A DNA stretch of 64,000 nucleotides, from the NCBI RefSeq assembly GCF_019303475.1, contig NZ_JABLSI010000017.1, positions 64,023 to 128,022 on the forward strand. The letters are read 5' to 3'. Position numbers and translations under genes: made by a program. This document shows, in pieces, positions 53,923 to 63,251 of the stretch. The first letter of the stretch is position 1, and each line of letters opens with the position of its first letter. The notes under the pieces are model-generated. The model did not search any database. It had not been told where the DNA came from and saw only the letters and a list, made by a program, of their open reading frames with translations. The stretch is from Streptomyces sp. JJ38 (GTDB lineage Bacteria > Actinomycetota > Actinomycetes > Streptomycetales > Streptomycetaceae).

Positions 53923-54333
53923 TCAGCACCTGCGGTGCCACCACTCCAACTCCGGATCTGCCGTCGGCTCGTGATGCGTTCGCCCGAGTAACACCATGTC
54001 CAAGCGCTCCACCTGCGAACGGAGTTCGCCGGAGGCCCTTCGCGGAAGCATGAACAGAGCGTCCTGCAGCGTGTCCCGAGCCCACCCCTCGCCGCAGCAC
54101 GGGCAGGTGAACTCGGCCTCCCACTGCCTCCACCGGCGCTTCGTGCCGTGGACGCGCACGGACCACACGCTCAGCGCCACTGCCACGATGCCCGGAGACA
54201 ACCGTTCCCGTTCAAGCGCGCGGACGGCGGCGTTCGCCGCTCCCGACAGGCCTGGGACATCGCGATACCGAACCCAGGGCCTTCCCCAGCCGCGCCCCCG
54301 CGACCGAAGTGAAGCCGGTGTTCTACGCGGCAC
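53923..54333 (-). CDS. Conserved hypothetical protein with a CxxC motif
   Basis: 136 residues. RGRGWGRPWVRYRDVPGLSGAANAAVRALERE, then VRVHGTKRRWRQWEAEFTCPCCGEGW and a Trp-Trp/His ending. The pattern is protein-like throughout, and I recall similar Streptomyces hypotheticals with the single CPCCG motif, which may bind zinc. Function unknown. Confidence 0.65.
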   Translation of the reverse strand: MPRRTPASLRSRGRGWGRPWVRYRDVPGLSGAANAAVRALERERLSPGIVAVALSVWSVRVHGTKRRWRQWEAEFTCPCCGEGWARDTLQDALFMLPRRASGELRSQVERLDMVLLGRTHHEPTADPELEWWHRRC

Positions 54334-54809
54334 GGCCCCTTCGCAAGCACGTCATGGGCTGCATCCTCCCACGGCTCAAGACCGGCCGTACAGACCGCAG
54401 GTCAGGCCGTGGACCTGAACCAGGAGGGAACGCGGCGCGGGATGTAGGGGCATGACCCCGGGCCCCAGCCTGGGCCGCCTGGGCTCGGCTGGTTCGCGCC
54501 CGGCCTCGAACCAGCGCCGCCTGGGCGACAGGGTATCTGCATCGGCGGGATAAGAGTTTGACCGAAGGTGCGGGTAGTTTCCTTACCGCGACGAGGTGCT
54601 GAAATGATTCAATCCACGTGGACCACTGTGGCGTGCTACCGTTGACCCAGTTGCAGTTGTGGTTCCCGAATTCCAGGTCCTTCACGGTCGGCTCTCATGC
54701 CACTGGAGGTACTTTTGACACCGGTCTTTTCCGGCGGGGTGATCATCACGGCGACGCGGCGTCCGTGCAGTACGGACGTCGGCTGACTGCCCCGTAAGGA
54801 GATAAAGAC
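54334..54809. promoter_or_regulatory. Upstream region and leader of the cold-shock gene
   Basis: 476 bases without a gene. The last ~150 bases probably form a long leader. They include a TTGACC-containing stretch at about 54643, a hairpin CGTCCGT-GCAGT-ACGGACG (54760-54778) and a near-ideal AAGGAG ribosome site ending ~9 bases before the ATG. Long structured leaders are typical of cold-shock genes. Confidence 0.55.
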
Positions 54810-55013
54810 ATGGCTACTGGCACCGTGAAGTGGTTCAACTCGGAAAAGGGATTTGGCTTCATCGAGCAGGACGGTGGCGGCCCCGACGTGTTCGCCCACT
54901 ACTCGAACATCGCCACCCAGGGTTTCCGTGAGCTGCTCGAAGGCCAGAAGGTGACCTTCGACGTCGCGCAGGGCCAGAAGGGCCCGACGGCCGAGAACAT
55001 CGTTCCCGCCTGA
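54810..55013 (+). CDS. Cold-shock protein (CspA family)
   Basis: 67 residues. [15 protein letters not shown] contains RNP1, VFAHYSNI contains RNP2, and the rest is one complete OB-fold cold-shock domain. It binds single-stranded RNA/DNA and melts RNA structure. It is followed by a strong hairpin and then a DEAD-box helicase gene, a functionally coherent RNA-remodelling pair. Confidence 0.97.
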   Translation: MATGTVKWFNSEKGFGFIEQDGGGPDVFAHYSNIATQGFRELLEGQKVTFDVAQGQKGPTAENIVPA

Positions 55014-55036
55014 CGCTGACGCGTATTTGTCCGGTT

Positions 55037-55066
55037 GGGGCCCGCATCCTTTGGGGTGCGGGCCCC
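55037..55066 (+). terminator. Hairpin downstream of the cold-shock gene
   Basis: GGGGCCCGCATCC pairs with GGGTGCGGGCCCC (one wobble) around a short loop, 24 bases past the stop. It should make the small cold-shock mRNA monocistronic. Confidence 0.8.
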
Positions 55067-55289
55067 GACTGCATATACCCCGCACGTTCTCGCAACCCAG
55101 GGAACACACACCTGAGATGCGCGGTCGCACGCCGGCGGTTTCCCTTTTGAGGACAGCGCGCATCTCCTCTCCACCGCACCACAGCACGCGATCTGTTTAC
55201 GCGTTCCATTCGGCCTGTTCTTGCAATTCTCCGAGCAGTTTCCTGCTGCGGGAATTCCTTGATACGCGCCGCATCGAGGAAGGTTCCAC

Positions 55290-56780
55290 ATGAACCGCAC
55301 CCGCACGAACAACCGCTCCGCCCGGCCCCGGAACGGCGCCGTCGCAGGCAAGAACGGCAACCGCTTCGGCTCGTCGGCCCCGAGCCGCTCCGACGGGCGG
55401 TCCCGCAACAAGGGACACGGCCGCCGTCCCGCCGCGCCCCAGGGTGACTTCGCTCTCCCGAAGACGATCACCCCGGCCCTGCCCGCCGCGGAGCACTTCG
55501 CCGATCTCGACATGCCCGCGGAGCTGCTGGCCGCGCTGGACGCGCAGGGGGTGACCGTCCCGTTCCCGATCCAGGCCGCGACGCTGCCGAACTCCCTCGC
55601 CGGTCGCGACGTCCTCGGCCGGGGGCGCACCGGCTCCGGTAAGACCCTTGCCTTCGGGCTCGCCCTGCTGGCCCGCACGGCCGGGCGCCGCGCCGAGTCC
55701 CGGCGGCCGCTGGGGCTGGTGCTCGTACCGACACGCGAGCTGGCGCAGCAGGTCACCGACGCCCTCACCCCGTACGCCCGCTCGGTGAGGCTGCGGCTGG
55801 CCACGGTCGTGGGAGGGATGTCGATCGGCCGACAGGCCAACGCGCTGCGCGGCGGCGTCGAGGTCGTCGTCGCCACCCCGGGACGCCTCAAGGACCTCAT
55901 CGAACGCGGCGACTGCCGACTGGACGAGGTCTCCATCACCGTCCTCGACGAGGCGGACCAGATGGCCGACATGGGCTTCATGCCGCAGGTCACCGCCCTG
56001 CTCGACCAGGTCCGGCCGCAAGGCCAGCGCATGCTGTTCTCCGCCACCCTCGACCGCAACGTCGACCTGCTCGTGCGGCGCTACCTGAGCGACCCCGTCG
56101 TGCACTCCGTCGATCCGTCGGCCGGCGCGGTTACGACGATGGAGCACCACGTGCTCCACGTCCACGGCGATGACAAGCACGCGGCCACCACCGAGATCGC
56201 CGCCCGCGACGGGCGCGTGATCATGTTCCTGGACACCAAGCACGCCGTCGACCGCCTGACCAAGCACCTCCTGAAGAGCGGGGTACGGGCAGCCGCCCTG
56301 CACGGGGGCAAGTCGCAGCCGCAGCGCACCCGCACGCTGACGCAGTTCAAGGACGGGCACGTCAGCGTGCTGGTGGCGACCAACGTCGCCGCGCGCGGCA
56401 TCCACGTCGACAGCCTCGACCTCGTCGTCAACGTCGATCCGCCGACAGACCACAAGGACTACCTCCACCGCGGCGGCCGTACGGCGCGCGCCGGCGAGTC
56501 GGGCAGCGTCGTGACCCTGGTCACCCCGGACCAGCGCCGTGCCATGACCCGGCTCATGGCGGCGGCCGGCATCGTCCCGCAGACCACGCAGGTCCGCGCC
56601 GGCGCGGAGTCCCTCCGCCGCATCACCGGCGCCCAGGCCCCCTCCGGCGTCCCCGTGGTCATCACCGCGCCGGTGGCCGAACGCCCCCAGCGCGCCGCCA
56701 CCTCACGCGGCCGACGCCGTCCCGCCTCGGCGAACCGGCGCAGGCCCGCGCGGCGCTCCGTCTCCGACACGGCGGCCTAG
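55290..56780 (+). CDS. DEAD-box RNA helicase
   Basis: 496 residues from ATG after GAGGAAGG. A basic Asn/Arg/Gly-rich N-terminal tail (1-~50) precedes the Q-motif (VPFPIQAATLP), motif I GRTGSGKT, Ia PTRELAQQ, Ib TPGRLKDL, II LDEADQM, III SATLDRN, V ATNVAARGIHVDSLDLV and VI YLHRGGRTARAG. The C-terminal tail is again Arg-rich. It unwinds structured RNA with ATP; linkage to the cold-shock gene suggests a cold or ribosome-assembly role. A 276-base gap with its own potential leader separates the two. Confidence 0.95.
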   Translation: MNRTRTNNRSARPRNGAVAGKNGNRFGSSAPSRSDGRSRNKGHGRRPAAPQGDFALPKTITPALPAAEHFADLDMPAELLAALDAQGVTVPFPIQAATLPNSLAGRDVLGRGRTGSGKTLAFGLALLARTAGRRAESRRPLGLVLVPTRELAQQVTDALTPYARSVRLRLATVVGGMSIGRQANALRGGVEVVVATPGRLKDLIERGDCRLDEVSITVLDEADQMADMGFMPQVTALLDQVRPQGQRMLFSATLDRNVDLLVRRYLSDPVVHSVDPSAGAVTTMEHHVLHVHGDDKHAATTEIAARDGRVIMFLDTKHAVDRLTKHLLKSGVRAAALHGGKSQPQRTRTLTQFKDGHVSVLVATNVAARGIHVDSLDLVVNVDPPTDHKDYLHRGGRTARAGESGSVVTLVTPDQRRAMTRLMAAAGIVPQTTQVRAGAESLRRITGAQAPSGVPVVITAPVAERPQRAATSRGRRRPASANRRRPARRSVSDTAA

Positions 56781-56850
56781 AACCGTCCCCCTCGAACCGA
56801 ACCCACCCACCACGGCCGGCCCTCTCCCTTCCCTCTTCCTGTGAGGCAGC

Positions 56851-57189
56851 ATGCGTTGTGTCATCGCCCGCTTTCCGTTCGAGCTCACCAAGGGGGGCGT
56901 CCTGGAATCGATGAAGGGCGTCAAGCCTGAGCCGATCACCGGCGACTCCGTGGTCATCGGGCGCCGCCACTACCCCGCCAAGCAGGTCGGCGAGGTCATC
57001 ACCCGCCAGGACCGCCGCGACTTCAGCGGCGGCGAAGTCGTCAAGGCCATGACCAAGCTCGGCTTCACCTGCCACACGGCCCCCAAGCCCGGGTCCGCGC
57101 GGATCATCGATCCGCTCCAGCAGGCTTCGGCGATGCTCGGCACCCCCGGTCAGGCTGATCGCCCGGACTCCACGGGCGGCACCTGCTAA
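56851..57189 (+). CDS. Small conserved hypothetical protein downstream of the helicase
   Basis: 112 residues. MRCVIARFPFELTKGGVLESMKGVKPEPITGDSVVIGRRHYPAKQVGEVITRQDRRDF is compact and basic, then it becomes variable. Position and orientation 70 bases after the DEAD-box gene recur, as far as I recall, in other Streptomyces, which hints at an RNA-related role. No known domain recognised. Confidence 0.75.
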   Translation: MRCVIARFPFELTKGGVLESMKGVKPEPITGDSVVIGRRHYPAKQVGEVITRQDRRDFSGGEVVKAMTKLGFTCHTAPKPGSARIIDPLQQASAMLGTPGQADRPDSTGGTC

Positions 57190-57385
57190 ACCGGGGCCTG
57201 TGCGGTCGGCGCATCACGGGCGGACAGGCGGTGGGATGCAGGAGCCGGGCTGAACGTCGACGGCTGCGAGCCGACCGCTCGTCTCCACGGGCTGCCCGTA
57301 CCGGGCCGGGGGGGGCGAGGCGCTGCCTGACCAGCCGCCGACGACATGTCGGGTGGGGCTACGGCCCGCGCGGTAAGGGTGCAGG

Positions 57386-57724
57386 TCAGGCATCCGTCGT
57401 GTGGCTGGACCCGACATCACCGCGCCGCAGTTCATCGTTGATGCGCCGGGCCTCTTCGAGCTGGTCTTCCAGGATGATGATGCGGCAAGCCGCCTCGATG
57501 GAGGTGCCCTGGTCAACCATCTCGCGGGCGCGGGCGGCGATACGGAGCTGATAGCGGGAGTAGCGACGGTGGCCGCCCTCGGAGCGCAGGGGCGTGATGA
57601 GCCGGGCTTCGCCGAGGGCCCGCAGGAAGGCGGGCGTGGTGCCGAGCATCTCCGCCGCTCGCCCCATGGTGTAAGCGGGGTAGTCGTCGTCGTCGATTCG
57701 GTCGAGCGGTGTGTCTGCCGTCAT
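57386..57724 (-). CDS. MerR-family transcriptional regulator (small)
   Basis: 112 residues from ATG at 57724. YTMGRAAEMLGTTPAFLRALGEARLITPLRSEGGHRRYSRYQL is the winged helix-turn-helix, followed by a short coiled coil (AARAREMVDQGTSIEAACRIIILEDQLEEARR). It has no effector domain, so it probably acts as a dimer responding through partners or levels. A perfect 32-bp palindrome lies 28 bases upstream of the start and is the obvious candidate for self-control. Confidence 0.9.
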   Translation of the reverse strand: MTADTPLDRIDDDDYPAYTMGRAAEMLGTTPAFLRALGEARLITPLRSEGGHRRYSRYQLRIAARAREMVDQGTSIEAACRIIILEDQLEEARRINDELRRGDVGSSHTTDA

Positions 57725-57752
57725 CTGCACCTCTGATGGGGGAATGCGTCGA

Positions 57753-57784
57753 GGGGCCTTGGTGCCGTACGGCACCAAGGCCCC
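57753..57784. promoter_or_regulatory. Perfect 32-bp palindrome upstream of the MerR gene
   Basis: Two exact 16-base arms without spacer, centred on GCCGTACGGC. On the minus strand it lies just after a TACAAAT sequence that could be a -10 box, so it would be in the 5' leader or at the operator. It could also fold as a 14-bp hairpin. Confidence 0.75.
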
Positions 57785-58859
57785 GAGGGATTTGTAACAC
57801 CATCGGCCGGCTTACTGCACTGCCGGCCTCCTGTTTCCGCACCAGCCACCGACGGGCGGCGGAGAGTGCGGGGATCGCGGATGCGTGACCGTGGGACCAC
57901 CTTCCGTTCCGGGGCCTGCGGTACCCGGGCGGACCGTTCCGGCCCGGGCGATCCTGATGGCGTCCTCCTCCTTCTCTCTTCCTTCTGCCGGCTTCCTGAT
58001 ACCGCAGGACGCCGCGCCTGCCGACGACCTCACCGGCCGCCGACGCCGGCGGCGAGTGAGAGAGCCCACATCCTGCTCCGGCCTCTTCGCCACACCGCCG
58101 TGCCGCGTCCTCGTCCTGCGTGCGGGCAGTTCATGTCTGCCGCGCCTCACTGACTTGCTGGCTACGGAACACACACTAGCCCCGCCACGATTGCATGTCT
58201 ACTTCGGCCACTACAGATTTCAGCCCATGCGGGTGAAAGGTTCGACACCTGTTCGCATCCGCCGCGCCCTCTCGGCCTCGGCTGCGGCGCGACGCACCCG
58301 AGGCGCGGCCGCCCCCACCAGCGGCCACCGCGATGACGGCGCCCGGTTCGCCCCGGGACGGTCGCCTCGGGCCGACCGATGAAGTGGGCGGGATTTCCAC
58401 CGGCACTGCCGTCGAGCCGCGCGGAAGCGCCCTGGCGTGCGCGACCGACGCCGCCCACACGCGCCCCGCGCCACCGCGCACCGGGGCGCCCGTCGACTGG
58501 ACCAGCTGCTTGCCCTTCTCCCCGGCGGTGCCGTTCGCCACCTGGGCGAGGAACGCGGTGAGCGCGCCCACCGCACGATCTCCGGCATGTCCGGCTCTCG
58601 CCTGGTCCCGGGCCCGGCTCTGGCCGGACTGCATCGCCGCGGCGGCGGCCCGGGACAACCGTCCGGCCCCGGCGACCGGTTCGGCCCACCGACCCGGCAC
58701 CGGCCGCCCGGTCCGGCCGGTGCCGGTGCCGGTGCCGGTGCCGGTGCCGGTGCCGGTGCAAGCTGGTGTGACGGCGCCGACGCCGGTAGCCGGTGCACTC
58801 CGGTGCGCCCCTGCTCGCGCCGGTCCGTGGCACGTCTCGCCACCGGATCATGGGTCCGC
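57785..58859. other. 1.1-kb region without a convincing gene
   Basis: Both strands were read. On the minus strand about 58500-58600, AVGALTAFLAQVANGTAGEKGKQLVQS looks like a piece of a Streptomyces membrane-associated hypothetical protein. An ATG with MPEIVR sits just upstream in another frame, suggesting a frameshifted or decayed gene. The rest shows no protein-like sequence. A 7-copy hexamer repeat lies at 58717-58758. Confidence 0.45.
58717..58758. repeat. Seven tandem CCGGTG hexamers
   Basis: Seven perfect copies (42 bases) just upstream of a small membrane-protein gene. A slippage-prone microsatellite. Confidence 0.92.
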
Positions 58860-59246
58860 ATGAGGGGATTCGGGAAGTACTGGGGCTGGGCCGTCTTCGC
58901 GGTCCTGATCGCCGGTTGGCTGAGCCTTGATTTCGGGCCGGTCGCACTCGTCGCGCTGTCCGGCGTGTGCGGCTTCTACTTCTTCTTCAACGTGCCCGTC
59001 TGGTGCGGGGCGACGGGACGGGGCGGGGCGTGCCGCAACAACAGCCACGGCGCGCTGATGGGCTGCCATCTGCGTCAGCACAAGTGGCAGAAGTTCAGGA
59101 TGATCTTCTGGAGTTCCCGTTGGGCACAGCTGCGGCAGGAGCTCTTCCAGGACGCGAGCACCGGCCTGGCCAGCGTGGGCGGCCTGTTCGCGGTGACGTC
59201 GGGCCTGGCGGCGACCCTGCAACCACTGTTCGGCGGGGGCTGGTAG
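58860..59246 (+). CDS. Small membrane-associated conserved hypothetical protein
   Basis: 128 residues from ATG at 58860. Two hydrophobic helices (~8-25 and ~28-47) precede NVPVWCGATGRGGACRNNSHGALMGCHLRQHKWQK, a Cys/His segment (C...C...CHLRQH) that may bind metal, and a third hydrophobic stretch near the C terminus. I recall similar Streptomyces hypotheticals with the CRNNS...GCHLRQH motif. Function unknown. Confidence 0.72.
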   Translation: MRGFGKYWGWAVFAVLIAGWLSLDFGPVALVALSGVCGFYFFFNVPVWCGATGRGGACRNNSHGALMGCHLRQHKWQKFRMIFWSSRWAQLRQELFQDASTGLASVGGLFAVTSGLAATLQPLFGGGW

Positions 59247-59271
59247 GGGGAGCCCCGTCGCGCGGCCCGGC

Positions 59272-60135
59272 TCAGCGGGCGGCGGACGCGAGGACGGCGT
59301 GGGTGAGGGCGACGAGGTCGGGGAGCGCGGGGTGGCCGTCCCCGTCGCGCCAGGCGAGGACGACGGGGACGGGGGGCGCGTCCGCGAGCGGGCGGTAGAC
59401 GAGCGCGGGGTGGGCGTGGTTGCTCGGGGTGGCCGAGGTGGTGACGCCGAGGGCGCGGCCGGCCGCGATCGCGAGGAGCCACTCGTCGGTGTTGGCCACC
59501 TCGATGGTGGCGGTGGGACGGGCCGAGGGCGGCCACAGGTCGAGCGTCGTGGTGCCGAAGACGGTGTTCAGGGCGATCGGGTGCGGCGCGAGGTCGACGA
59601 GGGTGACGCGGGGCTGGGAGGCCAGCGGGTTGTCCGCGGGCATGACGACGACCCGCTCCTCCCGGAGCAGCGGCTCGGTGCGGAAGCCGGGCGGGAGGAC
59701 GGTGCCGCGCAGCAGGGCCGCGTCGACCCGGCCCTGGGCGAGGCCGGCCGTGTGTTCGTCGATGCGCAGCAGTTCCAGGGGCACGTCGGGGCGTGTCTCG
59801 TCCCAGCGGCGCAGGAGCGGAACGGTGTGGTCGCCGAGGGCCGCCCAGTTGTGGCCGACGCGCAGCGGCCAGCGGCGCAGGCCCGCGGGGTCGACGGCGT
59901 TCTCGAAGGCGGTGAGGGCCGCGGCGGCCTTGTCGCGGAACGTGTGCCCCTCGGGGGTCAGCTCCAGGTGGTGGGTGGAGCGGTCGACGAGGCGGGTGCC
60001 CAGGTGGTCCTCGAGGCGGCGCAGGGTGCGGGAGAGGGCGGGCTGGCTGACGTGCAGGCGGGCGGCGGCGCGGGTGACGTTGCCCTCCTCGGCGATGGCG
60101 AGGAAGGCCCGCAGATGCCGCAGCTCGATGGTCAT
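59272..60135 (-). CDS. LysR-family transcriptional regulator
   Basis: 287 residues. RHLRAFLAIAEEGNVTRAAARLHVSQPALSRTLRRLEDHLGTRLVDRS is the N-terminal HTH; the effector-binding domain fills the rest. It is divergent from an EamA transporter with 68 bases between starts, so it very likely controls that gene and itself. Confidence 0.94.
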   Translation of the reverse strand: MTIELRHLRAFLAIAEEGNVTRAAARLHVSQPALSRTLRRLEDHLGTRLVDRSTHHLELTPEGHTFRDKAAAALTAFENAVDPAGLRRWPLRVGHNWAALGDHTVPLLRRWDETRPDVPLELLRIDEHTAGLAQGRVDAALLRGTVLPPGFRTEPLLREERVVVMPADNPLASQPRVTLVDLAPHPIALNTVFGTTTLDLWPPSARPTATIEVANTDEWLLAIAAGRALGVTTSATPSNHAHPALVYRPLADAPPVPVVLAWRDGDGHPALPDLVALTHAVLASAAR

Positions 60136-60203
60136 GCTTCAGCAGCATAACCGGAGCGGAATCGGCATTTCACGGCGCGCGCCCCGCTTTCTAGCGTGGA
60201 ACC

Positions 60204-61103
60204 ATGACGACCACGGTGAGAGACGCATCGGCCACGGCCGACCCCCTTCTTCAACGTCGCGCCGCCGGGTACGGAAGCCTCGGCGGCGTCGGTCTGGTGT
60301 TGCTCGGGGCGGTGTCCGTGCAGTTCGGCTCAGCCTTCGCGTCGCTGCTGTTCCCCCGGGCGGGAGCGCTCGGCACGGTGGCGCTCCGGGTGACGTTCGC
60401 CGCCCTGCTGCTGTTGGTCGTCACCCGGCCCCGGCTGCGCGGCTACACCCGCGCCGACTGGGCGGTGGCCTGCGGTTTCGGCCTGGCGCTCGGCAGCATG
60501 AACATCCTCTTCTACCAGGCGATCGACCGTATCCCGCTGGGCCCGGCGGTGACGCTGGAGGTACTGGGTCCGCTGCTGCTGTCGGTCGTCACCTCGCGCC
60601 GTGCGGCCAGCCTGCTGTGGGCGGGGCTCGCCCTGACCGGGGTCTATCTGCTGGGCCAGGGCGACTTCAGCGGGCTCGACGGCGCGGGGGTCGCCTTCGC
60701 CCTGGGCGCCGGGGTGATGTGGGCCGCGTACATCCTCCTCAACGCGCGGGCGGGGGCGCGCTTCCCGAGGCTGGACGGTCTGGCGATCGCGATGGCCGTC
60801 GCCGCGCTGCTCAGCCTGCCCCTGGGCGCCGCGTCCGCGGGCGGGACGCTGCTGGAGCCCGCCGTGCTCGCCCCGGGGCTGGCGATCGCGGTCCTGTCCT
60901 CCGGCATCCCCTACGCCCTGGAGCTGCTCGCCCTGCGCAGGCTGCCCGCTGCGACCTTCGCCGTGCTCATGAGCCTGGCCCCCGCTCTGGCCGCGACGGC
61001 GGGCTTCCTCGTCCTGGGGCAGGAGCTGTCGTGGGCGCAGTGCCTGGCCATCGCCCTGGTGGTCCTGGCGAGCGCGGGCGCGGTCCGCATGGCGCGGCGC
61101 TGA
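60204..61103 (+). CDS. EamA/DMT-family transporter
   Basis: 299 residues, ten hydrophobic helices in two repeats (LLLVVTRPRLRGYTRADW; PYALELLALRRLPAATFAVLMSL). RhtA-like members export amino acids such as threonine or homoserine. Controlled in all likelihood by the divergent LysR gene. Confidence 0.92.
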   Translation: MTTTVRDASATADPLLQRRAAGYGSLGGVGLVLLGAVSVQFGSAFASLLFPRAGALGTVALRVTFAALLLLVVTRPRLRGYTRADWAVACGFGLALGSMNILFYQAIDRIPLGPAVTLEVLGPLLLSVVTSRRAASLLWAGLALTGVYLLGQGDFSGLDGAGVAFALGAGVMWAAYILLNARAGARFPRLDGLAIAMAVAALLSLPLGAASAGGTLLEPAVLAPGLAIAVLSSGIPYALELLALRRLPAATFAVLMSLAPALAATAGFLVLGQELSWAQCLAIALVVLASAGAVRMARR

Positions 61104-61267
61104 GCGCCCGGCCGCGCCGAGCGGCCCGCGGCCGGATGGCCGACCGGCGCACGGGCCAGACGGCCGGAGCCCGCGCGCCGGGGCCGAGGACCGAGCGGGG
61201 CGGCCCGGCGGGGGCGGGTGGCCGGATGTGGTGCACGGGTGTCGTGGGGCGCTCTTAGCATGGGCGG

Positions 61268-63151
61268 ATGGCCGATCAGCGCAGTCCCCTCGACGTCCTG
61301 AACCGCGTTTTCGGGTACGACACCTTCCGCGGGCAGCAGCAGGAGATCATCGAGCATGTCTCCAGGGGCGGGGACGCGCTGGTCCTGATGCCGACGGGCG
61401 GCGGGAAGTCCCTGTGCTATCAGGTGCCGGCGCTCGTGCGGGACGGGGTCGGCGTGGTGATCTCCCCCCTGATCGCGCTCATGCAGGACCAGGTGGACGC
61501 CCTGCGGGCACTGGGCGTCCGCGCCGGGTTCCTCAACTCCACGCAGGACTTCGAGGAGCGGCGCCTGGTCGAGGCGGAGTTCCTGGCCGGGGAGATCGAC
61601 CTGCTGTACCTGGCACCGGAGCGGCTCCGCGTCGAGTCGACGCTGCGGCTGCTGGACCGGGGCGAGATCTCGCTGTTCGCCATCGACGAGGCGCACTGCG
61701 TGGCGCAGTGGGGGCACGACTTCCGGCCGGACTACCTGATGCTCTCGGAGCTGCACGAGCGCTGGCCGCAGGTGCCGCGGATCGCGCTGACGGCGACGGC
61801 CACGGAGGCCACGCACGCGGAGATCGCCTCCCGGCTGAAGCTCCAGGACGCCCGACACTTCGTGGCGAGCTTCGACCGGCCGAACATCCAGTACCGCATC
61901 GTGCCCAAGGGCGAGCCGAAGAAGCAGCTGCTGAAGCTCCTGCGCGCCGAGCACGAGGGGGACGCGGGCATCGTCTACTGCCTGTCCCGGTCCTCGGTGG
62001 AGAAGACGGCGGAGTGGCTGACGCAGCAGGGCATCGAGGCGGTGCCGTACCACGCGAAGCTGGACCCGGCGGTGCGGGCGGAGCACCAGGCCCGGTTCCT
62101 GCGCGAGGACGGGCTGGTCGTGGTGGCGACGATCGCGTTCGGTATGGGGATCGACAAGCCGGACGTGCGCTTCGTGGCCCACCTGGACCTGCCGAAGTCG
62201 ATCGAGGGCTACTACCAGGAGACGGGCCGGGCCGGGCGGGACGGGCTGCCGTCGACCGCCTGGCTGGCCTACGGGCTTCAGGACGTGGTGCAGCAGCGCA
62301 AGCTCATCGACGTCGGCCCGGGGGACGAGGCGCACCGGCGGCGGCTGTCGTCCCATCTGGACGCGATGCTGGCGCTGTGCGAGACGGTGGAGTGCCGCCG
62401 GGTGCGGCTGCTGGCCTACTTCGGCGAGGAGAGCGGGCCGTGCGGGAACTGCGACACGTGCCTGACGCCGCCGAAGACGTGGGACGGCACGGTTGCGGCG
62501 CAGAAGGTGCTGTCCACGGTGGTGCGGCTGAAGCGGGAGCGGGGCCAGAAGTTCGGCGCCGGGCAGATCGTCGACATCCTGCTGGGCCGCAAGACGGCGA
62601 AGGTGATCCAGTTCGACCACGACGCGCTGAAGGTCTTCGGGGTGGGGACGGAGCTGGGCGAGGCACAGTGGCGCTCGGTGGTGCGGCAGCTGGTGGCGGC
62701 GGGCCTGCTGGCCGTCGAGGGCGAGTACGGCACGCTGGTGCTGACGGAGGCGAGCGCCGAGGTGCTGGGCGGCCGCCGGGAGGTGCCGCTGCGGGAGGAC
62801 CCGAAGGCGACCACGGCGAAGTCCGCCGGCGGGGCGAGGGGCTCCGGGGGCGGCGGCCGGAAGGCGGCCGTGGAGCTGCCGGAGGAGGCCGTACCCCGGT
62901 TCGAGGCGCTGCGCGCCTGGCGGGCGGCGACGGCGAAGGAGCAGGGCGTCCCGGCCTACGTCGTCTTCCACGACGCGACGCTGCGGGAGATCGCGACCCG
63001 GATGCCGGGCTCGCTGGCGGAACTGGGCTCGGTCGGAGGCGTCGGGGAGAACAAGCTGGCCAAGTTCGGGCAGGCGGTGCTGGACGTGCTGGCCGGGCGG
63101 GAGGCCGCGGAGCCGCCGCTCCCGGAGCCCTCGGCGGACGACGAGGGCTGA
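61268..63151 (+). CDS. recQ: ATP-dependent DNA helicase RecQ
   Basis: 627 residues. [12 protein letters not shown] is motif 0, [11 protein letters not shown]alker [17 protein letters not shown] motif II plus the aromatic loop, ALTATAT motif III, and [20 protein letters not shown] motifs V-VI. The zinc site [19 protein letters not shown] and winged-helix RQC domain follow. One HRDC domain ([25 protein letters not shown]) is at ~530-605. It unwinds DNA 3' to 5' in recombination and repair. Confidence 0.97.
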   Translation: MADQRSPLDVLNRVFGYDTFRGQQQEIIEHVSRGGDALVLMPTGGGKSLCYQVPALVRDGVGVVISPLIALMQDQVDALRALGVRAGFLNSTQDFEERRLVEAEFLAGEIDLLYLAPERLRVESTLRLLDRGEISLFAIDEAHCVAQWGHDFRPDYLMLSELHERWPQVPRIALTATATEATHAEIASRLKLQDARHFVASFDRPNIQYRIVPKGEPKKQLLKLLRAEHEGDAGIVYCLSRSSVEKTAEWLTQQGIEAVPYHAKLDPAVRAEHQARFLREDGLVVVATIAFGMGIDKPDVRFVAHLDLPKSIEGYYQETGRAGRDGLPSTAWLAYGLQDVVQQRKLIDVGPGDEAHRRRLSSHLDAMLALCETVECRRVRLLAYFGEESGPCGNCDTCLTPPKTWDGTVAAQKVLSTVVRLKRERGQKFGAGQIVDILLGRKTAKVIQFDHDALKVFGVGTELGEAQWRSVVRQLVAAGLLAVEGEYGTLVLTEASAEVLGGRREVPLREDPKATTAKSAGGARGSGGGGRKAAVELPEEAVPRFEALRAWRAATAKEQGVPAYVVFHDATLREIATRMPGSLAELGSVGGVGENKLAKFGQAVLDVLAGREAAEPPLPEPSADDEG

Positions 63152-63170
63152 CGGCGGACGGCGGAGGGCC

Positions 63171-63230
63171 CGGGCGGCCACGAGGACGCGGGGGCCCCGG
63201 GCGGCCACGGAGACGCGGGGCCCGGGCGGC
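63171..63230. repeat. Two imperfect ~29-bp tandem units downstream of recQ
   Basis: CGGGCGGCCACG-A/G-GACGCGGGG is repeated nearly exactly, and its GC palindromes could terminate recQ transcription. Confidence 0.6.
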
Positions 63231-63251
63231 GGGGCGGCCGGGCCGCGGGCG

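Noticed and set aside
58176..58700. A 174-residue minus-strand gene
   Set aside because: Only about 27 residues look protein-like, the rest is low-complexity, and the apparent start is in another frame. Recorded as a possible decayed gene in the region entry.
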